DNA from: Lactobacillus sp. ESL0680
GTDB lineage: Bacteria; Bacillota; Bacilli; Lactobacillales; Lactobacillaceae
DNA length: 64,000 nt
NCBI RefSeq assembly: GCF_029392855.1
Contig: NZ_CP113945.1
Span: forward strand, 1,054,001-1,118,000
Direction: 5' to 3'
The position numbers and the translations under genes were made by a program. The notes beneath the pieces were generated by a model, which had not been told where the DNA came from, did no database searches, and saw nothing but the letters and a program-made list of their open reading frames with translations. Shown one piece after another: positions 45,577 to 52,449 of the stretch; within the stretch, counting starts at the first letter, position 1; each line of letters opens with the position of its first letter.

Positions 45577-45783
45577 GCTGTTTCCTCGTTTCTATCATCA
45601 AAGAATTTTAATCAGTCTTATTATAGCAATTAATTGGATTAATTATCGCTCTATTGCTTATTTTTAACGCATCACTTAGATAACTAAAATATTGCGATAA
45701 ACCCGTCTTTAAATTTGTTATTACAGTAAATTATTTTAAAACAAGAAAACTATCAGCGTATTCCTTTATACCTATTTTTTAGA
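45577..45783. other. Intergenic segment with degenerate repeat copy A (45651-45700)
   Basis: No gene is visible. The 50-nt stretch 45651-45700 is repeated in diverged form at 46289-46338 (about 37 of 50 positions identical by eye, mostly transitions), on the other side of the small hydrophobic-peptide locus. Confidence 0.55.
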
Positions 45784-45789
45784 TATAAT
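45784..45789 (+). promoter_or_regulatory. -10 box for the hydrophobic-peptide transcript
   Basis: A perfect TATAAT sits in an AT-rich stretch; the -35 region (TTCCTT, 45761-45766) is weak. The transcript would begin near 45796 and include the pairing element AGCTAAAG (45804-45811). Confidence 0.55.
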
Positions 45790-45845
45790 ATTTATTACAG
45801 AACAGCTAAAGCTGGTGGCTATTTCTTTCAAAAGAGGTGGTGCTT

Positions 45846-46091
45846 ATGGTGTATCTACACCTGATGCAAAATCCTAATGAAAGGAGGTTAGCCCGATACT
45901 TTTATGGGTATTGCACTTTTTATCTTGCGTTTGGCAATTATCTTTACAATATTAAGTTACTTATTGCATTCTTTAACGAATGCAACAAATTCCTTAACCA
46001 CTTGGATTATTGCTTTAGCAAGATTGTTTCTTGTAATCAAACTATTTTTTACGAGAAACAAAAAGTAATCACTTTAGCTTGGCAGAGCTGA
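45846..46091 (+). CDS. Overlapping 81-codon frame (MVYLHLMQN...), coding status uncertain
   Basis: With AGAGGTGG 10-18 nt before ATG 45846, this frame reads MVYLHLMQNPNERRLARYFYG and continues through the entire hydrophobic-peptide gene in another frame, ending at 46091. It could be a translated leader that controls the inner frame, as mok controls hok in Escherichia coli plasmid R1, or simply be spurious. Composition is cysteine, aromatic and leucine rich and not obviously domain-like. It is listed as an alternative reading of the locus. Confidence 0.35.
   Translation: MVYLHLMQNPNERRLARYFYGYCTFYLAFGNYLYNIKLLIAFFNECNKFLNHLDYCFSKIVSCNQTIFYEKQKVITLAWQS
45904..46068 (+). CDS. Hydrophobic 54-residue peptide, candidate type I toxin
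   Basis: This short gene encodes MGIALFILRLAIIFTILSY... and ends RNKK. The peptide has one or two hydrophobic helices (about residues 3-22 and 32-50), tryptophan in the middle and a basic, polar C-terminus, the make-up of membrane-acting type I toxins such as Fst, TxpA and BsrG. AGGAGG (45882-45887) lies 16 nt before the ATG, which is longer than usual and would favour controlled translation; an in-frame TAG precedes the ATG. A strong terminator, complementary mRNA ends and an extended -10 box on the opposite strand surround it. I do not recognise the peptide family. Confidence 0.55.
   Translation: MGIALFILRLAIIFTILSYLLHSLTNATNSLTTWIIALARLFLVIKLFFTRNKK
46070..46079 (+). repeat. Repeat CACTTTAGCT, copy 1
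   Basis: Directly follows the small peptide's stop codon and is repeated exactly at 46120-46129. Its complement AGCTAAAG is at 45804-45811 in the presumed 5' end of the transcript, so both copies could pair with that end. Confidence 0.6.
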
Positions 46092-46119
46092 TGATTACTA
46101 GATAATTACTATTTGCCAC

Positions 46120-46129
46120 CACTTTAGCT
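46120..46129 (+). repeat. Repeat CACTTTAGCT, copy 2 within a hairpin
   Basis: Exact second copy, framed by GCCAC and GTGGC (46115-46119, 46130-46134), which form a small hairpin. The longer complement AGCTAAAGctggtgg at 45804-45818 could displace it. Confidence 0.6.
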
Positions 46130-46142
46130 AGTGGCTTCTGTG

Positions 46143-46175
46143 AGGAGTTCTATTCCCATTAGAACTCCTTTTCTT
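46143..46175 (+). terminator. Terminator of the hydrophobic-peptide transcript
   Basis: Perfect 9-bp stem (46143-46151 with 46161-46169) with 9-nt loop and T-rich 3' flank. Confidence 0.85.
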
Positions 46176-46180
46176 TTGTC

Positions 46181-46189
46181 ATTATAGCA
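46181..46189 (-). promoter_or_regulatory. Extended -10 promoter for a possible antisense RNA
   Basis: On the minus strand TGCTATAAT (46189-46181) is a perfect extended -10 element. An RNA starting near 46174 would run antisense through the terminator and both CACTTTAGCT repeats into the peptide gene. No good -35 is seen, which extended -10 promoters can lack. Confidence 0.5.
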
Positions 46190-46288
46190 CATGAATTTTG
46201 AGAATAAAAATTATACTCTTACTTTGTAGTATCTATTTTTTTCGTTTAAGCTATGACTGAACACTTAAGTCACGACACAATTATTATG

Positions 46289-46338
46289 CTATCGCCTATT
46301 TTTAATGTATTACTAAGATAGTTAGAATACTGCCAATA
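46289..46338 (+). repeat. Degenerate repeat copy B
   Basis: Diverged second copy of 45651-45700 (about three quarters identical). It lies after the small-peptide locus and shortly before the silent hsdS cassette. Confidence 0.5.
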
Positions 46339-46366
46339 ATTATTTAGATAATTTAGTATTAGTTAG

Positions 46367-47554
46367 TTTCTATCACATGATACATTTACTTGGGAACAGA
46401 ATGAACTTATTGACCTACTGATTAGAAATAATAAAAAGAATAAAGATTTAAAAATTAATAATGTAGAATCCATATCTAATAAAGTGGGATTCATTAAACA
46501 AACTGAACAGTTTGGAGATTATTCAGTTGCAAGCACAGACTTATCAAATTATTTTGTCATAAGTGAGTATACATTTGCTTACAATCCATCACGTATTAAT
46601 GTGGGATCTATTGCCTATAAATCACAAGGAAAACAAAATTCTATTGTTTCTCCTTTATATATTTCTTTTAAAACTACAGAAAAACTTGAGGATACTTATT
46701 TATGGTATTGGTTTAAAACTCAGAATTTTGAAAAGCAAAGAGAAGTTTTTTCGGAAGGAGGCGTAAGAGATACTCTTTCCTTTAATCAATTAAGTGAAAT
46801 GCAAATATATATCCCACAACTGTTAGAGCAACAAAATATAGGTATCTTACTTACTAATATTCAAAAATTTATTACACTCCAAGAACGTAAGCTAGAACTG
46901 TATAAACAACTTAAGAAATATTTGCTTCAAAAGATGTTTGCTAATGAACAGGAAAAAACTCCACAAATTAGATTTAAAGGATTTGATGAGGACTGGAAAA
47001 GCGAAAAATTAGGTAACTTGGTAAAATTTTATTCTGGATTAACTTATTCTCCCTCCGATGTAATGAACTCAGGAACTCTTGTGTTACGCTCTTCCAATAT
47101 TAAAAATAGTGATATTGTTGATGCTGATAATGTTTATGTCAATAGTAATATAATTAATTCTGAAAAAGTTAAAAATAAAGATATTATAGTTGTTGTTAGA
47201 AATGGTTCTAAAAATTTAATTGGAAAACATGCTCAAGTAAAACATTCAATTAAAAATACTGTAATAGGGGCATTTATGACAGGTATTCGAAGTGAAAATC
47301 CATATTTTATTAGTTCTATTTTAGATACACAAAAATTTCATATTGAGATTAACAAGAATTTAGGGGCAACAATTAATCAAATAACTTTAAGTGAACTTAA
47401 AAATATGGAGTTTACAATTCCAAATGCTAATTTAGAACGTAAGGAAATTGGTATGCTAATTAACAATATTAGTAACCTACCTATAACTCAAAAAAGCAAG
47501 ATAGATAAAGCGCAACAACTTAAACAATATTTGCTTCAAAATTTATTTTGTTAA
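46367..47554 (+). pseudogene. hsdS': Silent, promoterless hsdS cassette (two TRDs, no start)
   Basis: The frame is open from 46367 with no ATG in the N-terminal region. The conserved beginning of an S subunit is missing and the similarity starts abruptly at WEQNELIDLL (46391). From there it encodes a first target-recognition domain, the central conserved repeat (FITLQERKLELYKQLKKYLLQKMFANEQEK, written here in two parts LQERKLELYKQ and LQKMFANEQEK), a second TRD beginning FKGFDEDWKSEKL, and the C-terminal LKQYLLQNLFC. It lies head to head in inverted orientation with the active hsdS across a recombinase, so it is a storage copy of TRDs and not a decayed gene in the ordinary sense. Its body has no internal stop or frameshift. 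Confidence 0.85.
46877..46996 (+). repeat. Inverted repeat left arm (central conserved region of silent hsdS)
   Basis: These 120 nt match the reverse complement of 50149-50268 with about four mismatches by eye. They encode the coiled-coil spacer and the start of TRD2. Recombination between the arms would invert 46877-50268 and exchange the TRD2 of the two hsdS copies. Confidence 0.9.
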
Positions 47555-47575
47555 ATCATAATATAATATATATGA

Positions 47576-47624
47576 AAAAAGGACATATCTTTCAGTTGAT
47601 TTTGAAAAAGTATGTCCTTTTTAT
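47576..47624 (+). terminator. Terminator after the silent hsdS cassette
   Basis: A 12-bp stem (about 47576-47587 with 47611-47622), AAAAAGGACATA with TATGTCCTTTTT, and T-rich tail. Confidence 0.85.
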
Positions 47625-47732
47625 TTGATTCGAAGAAAATTGTCGTCTATTTTTAATAACTTTGAACTAAAAAATATATAATATTTTTTATTGGCAATGC
47701 TAGTGACATGCTATAAATTTAGGATAACTTGC

Positions 47733-47903
47733 TCATAAATTATTCCAATCTATATCATCTACGTTAGTAAAGCCTGTCTTATCTGTTTGTCGTTCACGAA
47801 TGTTTTTCAGTACACCGGCATTTTTAAGATATAAAGTTTCATTAACGGAATTACAATGATATGACTTTTTTCGCACTTGAAATTATCTTTTGTGAACTTT
47901 CAT
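47733..47903 (-). pseudogene. Decayed Phd/YefM-type antitoxin gene
   Basis: Reading the minus strand in two frames gives fragments typical of Phd/YefM antitoxins: KDNFKCEKSHIIVIP in one frame, then VNETLYLKNAGVLKNIRERQ and a C-terminal TNVDDIDWNNL before the stop at 47733-47735. A start with KVH precedes it (ATG 47903). The gene has frameshifts and is too short, and no toxin partner follows. The remaining bases of 47625-47920 contain nothing else recognisable. Confidence 0.6.
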
Positions 47904-47920
47904 TTTTTAAACTTCATTAA

Positions 47921-48841
47921 CTATTTCAACGTTGAAATATACTTAATAATTTTATCGTTATCTTGATTATCTAGTTCGCGAATCACATGCAGATATGTTT
48001 CTTGAGTTGTTGTAATACTAGAATGGCCCAGTCTTCTAGCAACTGAAGCAATTGAAACACCAGCATAAAGCAGCACACTAGCATGAGTATGTCTTAAACC
48101 ATGAACGCTAATTATTGGAATATTAGCACGATTGCATAAGACTTCCAAGCGATTATTAATTGTAGAATTAAATATTCGTTGCTGATCCTGAATAAATATT
48201 GGCTTGCTAACATCCATTTTCTTAGTCAAACGTTTAAATTCTGTGTTTAATTTACGATCAATTGGAATTTTGCGAATTGATGAATCATTTTTAGTCGGGA
48301 TAAAATTGCTAATTTTTGATTTATAATCCCAAGTCTTATTAACATTAAGAGTTCGAGCTTCAAAATCAAAATCTTTAGCAGTTAATCCTAACGCTTCACT
48401 AAATCTTAAACCCGTTTTAGCAACAAGCAAAATAAAATAGTCCCAAGAAATTCTTGGACCTATTTCCAATTCTCGCATTAGTTTAATTAACTCTTTTTGA
48501 CTAAGATATTTCTTCTTGTGATTACGACTTATTGTTCCTTTAATAACAACTTTACGGGTTGGATCGCGCTTAATTAACTCATCATCAAGAGCATCAACTA
48601 ACGAAGATTTAAGATGACGATTAAAATCAATTACCGTTTGATGTTCATGATTTTGTGCATATTCATTAATGAGTTTTTGATATAATTTACGGTCTAATTG
48701 ATCTAAAGTAACATGCGGTGCTAATTTCTTCAACGTTCTAAGAGTAATTTGATACTTTGCAAAGGTAACGGGTCTAACTGCACCATTTTTATATAATTCT
48801 ATCCATTCTTCAAAATATTCCCAAAATAACTGCTTCTTCAT
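47921..48841 (-). CDS. Tyrosine site-specific recombinase (hsdS inversion candidate)
   Basis: The 306-residue integrase-family protein has an N-terminal SAM-like core-binding domain (about 1-90) and a catalytic domain with R146 (TGLRFSEA), K184, H247-x-x-R250 (HGLRH), H273 (LGHSS) and the nucleophile Y283 (TQETYLHV). A good GGAGG precedes ATG 48841. No phage genes surround it. It lies between the silent and active hsdS, as do the recombinases of known hsdS shufflons (PsrA and CreX types), so its likely job is to invert the segment between the hsdS repeats. Confidence 0.9.
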   Translation of the reverse strand: MKKQLFWEYFEEWIELYKNGAVRPVTFAKYQITLRTLKKLAPHVTLDQLDRKLYQKLINEYAQNHEHQTVIDFNRHLKSSLVDALDDELIKRDPTRKVVIKGTISRNHKKKYLSQKELIKLMRELEIGPRISWDYFILLVAKTGLRFSEALGLTAKDFDFEARTLNVNKTWDYKSKISNFIPTKNDSSIRKIPIDRKLNTEFKRLTKKMDVSKPIFIQDQQRIFNSTINNRLEVLCNRANIPIISVHGLRHTHASVLLYAGVSIASVARRLGHSSITTTQETYLHVIRELDNQDNDKIIKYISTLK

Positions 48842-48985
48842 AAAATAATACCTCCAAAATAATTTTGCCCATAGGGCTTAATTAGCTTAAACCATTTGGA
48901 TAAAGATTAAAAAAGCAATGCAATTGTAGTTATAAATTATTGCTAATTGCATATAAAAATAATAAAATTAATTTGAGGTGATATT

Positions 48986-49243
48986 ATGAATAAAACTTTA
49001 CAGGCCCGAATGGATGGTAAACTTATGGATGAAGCAGAAGGTATCTTAAAAGATTTAGGACTTAATCGTTCAACTGCCTTGAAAATTTTTTATCAACAAA
49101 TTGTCTGGAATAATGGTTTACCTTTTGCAGTAAAAAAACCTGAAATCCTAAATGAAGAAACGTTGGATGCTATGCATGAAGATTTGTCTAAGACCAAGAC
49201 TTACGATAATTCGGATGAATTATGGCATGACTTGGGTATTTAA
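48986..49243 (+). CDS. dinJ: DinJ/RelB-type antitoxin
   Basis: The 85-residue protein has an N-terminal ribbon-helix-helix (NKTLQARMDGKLMDEAEGILKDLGLNRSTALKIFYQQI) for operator binding and a C-terminal toxin-wrapping tail (EETLDAMHEDLSKTK...SDELWHDLGI). GAGGTG precedes ATG 48986. It lies 3 nt before the toxin gene and should autoregulate the pair. It sits inside the invertible segment. Confidence 0.92.
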   Translation: MNKTLQARMDGKLMDEAEGILKDLGLNRSTALKIFYQQIVWNNGLPFAVKKPEILNEETLDAMHEDLSKTKTYDNSDELWHDLGI

Positions 49244-49246
49244 AAT

Positions 49247-49519
49247 ATGTTAAATATTAAGGTTACAGCTAAGTTTAGAAAAGACGTCAAGCGGTGTAAT
49301 AGGCAAGGGCTACCAATGACGCAACTTAAGTTAGTTATTCATGAACTTGAACAAAATCACGTCCTGTCCTCTAATTATAAAAATCATGCTTTAGATGGAA
49401 CTTACTCTAATTATCTTGAATGCCATATAAAGCCAGATTGGTTGTTAATCTATCAAATTACTCAAATAACTTTGGCTCTTATTAGAACAGGTAGTCATGC
49501 AGAATTATTTAAAAAATAG
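49247..49519 (+). CDS. yafQ: YafQ-family mRNA interferase toxin
   Basis: YafQ toxins are RelE-fold ribonucleases that cut mRNA on the ribosome. The 90-residue product keeps the active-site set H47, H60, D64 and H84, spaced exactly like H50/H63/D67/H87 of the Escherichia coli enzyme, with the surrounding ECHIKPDWLLIYQI and LIRTGSHAELF motifs. It is therefore predicted active. Paired with dinJ, it may penalise loss of the hsd switch region. Confidence 0.92.
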   Translation: MLNIKVTAKFRKDVKRCNRQGLPMTQLKLVIHELEQNHVLSSNYKNHALDGTYSNYLECHIKPDWLLIYQITQITLALIRTGSHAELFKK

Positions 49520-49530
49520 AATTTTATACA

Positions 49531-49573
49531 AAAAAGCCATATTCTTGATCTAGTTGAAGAATATGGCTTTTTG
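49531..49573. terminator. Bidirectional terminator between yafQ and hsdS
   Basis: A perfect 15-16 bp stem (49531-49546 with 49557-49572) flanked by A and T tracts separates the converging toxin and hsdS genes. Confidence 0.9.
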
Positions 49574-49581
49574 TATGTATA

Positions 49582-50790
49582 TTAACAGAATAAGTTCTGA
49601 AGAAGGTATTGTTTAAGCTTTGAATAATTTTCTTGAATTTGATAATTCCATTTTAAATAATTATCAATTTTTATGATAAGTTTTCCAATTTTAAATTGCT
49701 CTGAAACATTTTTAGGAATTACAAGCTTACTATTAAAGAAATCTACTGGAGAAATATTTAGTAATCCGTGATTTCTAGCACCCTCAGTAGCTATTTGGTA
49801 TATTTCTTTATGCCATTTGTTTGAGTCAAAATAGCATACAAGATAGTCAGAGTCTACTGTTCTTGTTTTAAAAGCTATATATAATGTTGATAAAGCTCCA
49901 TAATTATATTTATCAAGTCTTTTAATTGCTCCAAAGGGAAAATCAGTCGAGTAACTTTTATTATACGCAAATTCACCTTTTTTAAGTAAAATATAGTTTC
50001 TTAAATTTTTACTTGCAACTTCTTTATTAAAGAATAAAGTTTGTTTGATTAAACCATATTTTGCCGAAATTGTTAGCGGAGTATTTGAAGTTAATTCGTT
50101 ATTTTTACGTTTAATTCTATCAGTTAATTGAGATAATTTATCTTTTTCCCAGTCCTCATCAAATCCTTTAAATCTAATTTGTGGGACTTTTTCCTGTTCA
50201 TTGGCAAACATCTTTTGAAGCAAATATTTCTTAAGTTGTTTATACAGTTCTAGCTTACGTTCTTGGAGGGTGAGTATAGAATTTACTTTATTAAAAAAAT
50301 TACCGATTTTGGATTGCTCAGCAATATTTGGAACTCTTATCGTAATTTGATAAAAAGCTGTTGTATCTAAGTTTCGTCGCACCACACTTGCCCCTTGAGT
50401 AGAAGCATTTTTATATTTTTCAAGCATTTTTGAAGTTTTTAGCTGGGGAATTATGAATTGCGGATTTACTTTTTTAAAATTTAAAGTTTTATAGCTTGGA
50501 GAAACTAAACCTGTTCCAATATAGTTAACATTGATATTTCCTAACCATAAATTTTGTGGGGAAAAAACTAAGTTACCATTTTTGACGATCTTGTATCCTA
50601 TATTTGATTCGCTAGATACTCGACCATTCCTTATTTCCATGCCAGAGTTTGTGCTGGAAAGAACAGGATATTCATTTTCAATTTTTGAGCGAATACTAAA
50701 CTCTTTTAATATTTCTTTGAATTTTTGTTGTTCCCAAGCGTTAGTGAAGCCTTTGAATCTAATCCGCGGTACATTAGTATCTTTACTCAT
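49582..50790 (-). CDS. hsdS: Type I restriction-modification specificity subunit (expressed copy)
   Basis: HsdS recognises a bipartite DNA target with two TRDs, guiding HsdM and HsdR. The 402-residue product begins RIRFKGFTNAWEQQKFKEI (TRD1), has the central conserved spacer LQERKLELYKQ...LQKMFANEQEK near residues 170-200, then FKGFDEDWEKDKL (TRD2) and ends LKQYLLQNLFC. It overlaps hsdM by 8 nt, so it is the transcribed copy. Its spacer DNA is the right arm of the inverted repeat shared with the silent cassette; its TRDs differ from those of the cassette. Confidence 0.92.
   Translation of the reverse strand: MSKDTNVPRIRFKGFTNAWEQQKFKEILKEFSIRSKIENEYPVLSSTNSGMEIRNGRVSSESNIGYKIVKNGNLVFSPQNLWLGNINVNYIGTGLVSPSYKTLNFKKVNPQFIIPQLKTSKMLEKYKNASTQGASVVRRNLDTTAFYQITIRVPNIAEQSKIGNFFNKVNSILTLQERKLELYKQLKKYLLQKMFANEQEKVPQIRFKGFDEDWEKDKLSQLTDRIKRKNNELTSNTPLTISAKYGLIKQTLFFNKEVASKNLRNYILLKKGEFAYNKSYSTDFPFGAIKRLDKYNYGALSTLYIAFKTRTVDSDYLVCYFDSNKWHKEIYQIATEGARNHGLLNISPVDFFNSKLVIPKNVSEQFKIGKLIIKIDNYLKWNYQIQENYSKLKQYLLQNLFC
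50149..50268 (-). repeat. Inverted repeat right arm (central conserved region of hsdS)
   Basis: Reverse complement of 46877-46996 with about four mismatches. See the left-arm entry for the consequence. Confidence 0.9.
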
Positions 50791-52438
50791 TCTTGAACAA
50801 CTCCTTCAGCAATTCTATTTCTTGATTTGATTGTTCATCAGAGCCTACTAAGTCATTCAAATCTTCCAATATAGAGCTATTTAGTTCCTTAATCTTTTTA
50901 TCAGTTTCTTGAATTTCAGCCACGACTTTTTTAATGTCAACTGGCGGTTCTTCTTCAAATGTATCTACATAACGTGGAATATTAAGGTTATATTCGTTTT
51001 CCTTAATTTCGTCTAAGCTAGCGTCATGAGCATACTTATCAACATCTTCACGCTTAAGATAAGTAGAAACAATCTTATCAATATCCGTTTCACGCAGTAA
51101 GTTTTGATTTTTACCCTTTTCAAAATCCTTGCTGGCATCAATAAAAAAAACATCTTTGCGCTCACGCTTCTTCTTTAATACCAAAATAACCGTTGGAATA
51201 CCAGTCGAATAGAATAACCCCGCTGGTAGTCCAATTACGGCATCAAGACGATTCTTATCAATCAAGGCCTGACGAATTTTTCCTTCTTTGGCAGCTCTAA
51301 ACAAAACACCATGAGGCAAGACAATCGCCATTGTACCGCTATCTTTCAAGTGATATAAACCATGTAAAACAAAGGCATAGTCTGCCTTACTCTTAGGCGG
51401 CAATGCACCATATTCTCCGAATCGCGGATCCTTTAATTTTCGGTCGTCATTATCCCACTTTTGCGAATATGGTGGATTCATAACAACTGCATCAAAAGTT
51501 TGTGGGCCTTCACTACCATCAGTATTTTTACGTTTAGGCCAATCTTCTTCCAAAGTATCAGCGTTAGATAAGGTCATATTCTGATATGGCACATGGTGCA
51601 TCATTAAGTTCATTCGTGCCAAGTTGTAAGTTGTCGTATTTAATTCTTGTCCATAAAAGCGAACCGGAACTTTTTTTGCAAGTTGCTTACTTAATTCACC
51701 TTGAACCGTTAATAGCAGCGAGCCTGATCCCATTGCAGCATCATAGACACTAAACGGCTCACCATTATCTGTTGCAGATGCAGTTGCCAATCTTGCTAAA
51801 ACTTGTGAGACTTGGTGCGGTGTATAAAATTCCCCTGCTTTTTTACCAGAATTGCCAGCAAACTTAGCAATTAAATATTCATAGACATCCCCTAGAATAT
51901 CATGGCCAGATTCATCGTTATATTCAAACTGATCAACCAAATTAACAATCTTCATTAATGACTTAGCACGTTGATTAGTATTATTTCCTAAACGACTGTT
52001 ACCTAAGTTAATATCTGCAAAAACCCCGCTAAAATCTTGTTCGGCATTAGTATTAATCTTAGTATTATCGTTGAACCGGTTAAACATCTCTTGAAAGTCT
52101 TCTGGCTTCAATGTATTATTATTAACTTTGTCAGTAATCGACTGCCAAGTATATTCTGGCTCAATTGCATAACCTAAGTCTTCAGCAATTGCTGTCAGAA
52201 AGTCTTGTAGTTCATCTCCTACTGCTTGTTCTAGATAGTCTTTATTTAATTCTTCAAAAGTATTTCCAGTCAATAAATCACTTTTACGTAAATGATCTAA
52301 TTGATTTTCTGACAAATAACGATAAAACATGAAACCCAGAATATAATTACGATATTCATCAGCTGCCATATTTCCTCGCAATTCATTGGCCATAGCCCAT
52401 AATTTATTTGTAATTTCTTGAGCACGATTTTCACTCAT
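50783..52438 (-). CDS. hsdM: Type I restriction-modification methyltransferase subunit
   Basis: HsdM transfers a methyl group from SAM to adenine in the target. The 551-residue product has the N-terminal helical domain (NKLWAMANELRGNMAADEYRNYILG), the SAM motif DAAMGSGSLLL near residue 231, and the N6-adenine motif NPPY near residue 320 (VVMNPPYSQKW), with the usual downstream LPHGVLFR. It is 11 nt after hsdR and overlaps hsdS by 8 nt. Confidence 0.95.
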   Translation of the reverse strand: MSENRAQEITNKLWAMANELRGNMAADEYRNYILGFMFYRYLSENQLDHLRKSDLLTGNTFEELNKDYLEQAVGDELQDFLTAIAEDLGYAIEPEYTWQSITDKVNNNTLKPEDFQEMFNRFNDNTKINTNAEQDFSGVFADINLGNSRLGNNTNQRAKSLMKIVNLVDQFEYNDESGHDILGDVYEYLIAKFAGNSGKKAGEFYTPHQVSQVLARLATASATDNGEPFSVYDAAMGSGSLLLTVQGELSKQLAKKVPVRFYGQELNTTTYNLARMNLMMHHVPYQNMTLSNADTLEEDWPKRKNTDGSEGPQTFDAVVMNPPYSQKWDNDDRKLKDPRFGEYGALPPKSKADYAFVLHGLYHLKDSGTMAIVLPHGVLFRAAKEGKIRQALIDKNRLDAVIGLPAGLFYSTGIPTVILVLKKKRERKDVFFIDASKDFEKGKNQNLLRETDIDKIVSTYLKREDVDKYAHDASLDEIKENEYNLNIPRYVDTFEEEPPVDIKKVVAEIQETDKKIKELNSSILEDLNDLVGSDEQSNQEIELLKELFKNE

Positions 52439-52449
52439 TTGTTTCTCTC

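Noticed and set aside
46563..46766. Small frame inside the silent hsdS
   Set aside because: Out of frame with the conserved TRD reading and lacking any start signal.
47921..48841. Phage or ICE integrase
   Set aside because: No phage, relaxase or excisionase genes lie nearby, while the flanking hsdS inverted repeats provide a direct explanation.
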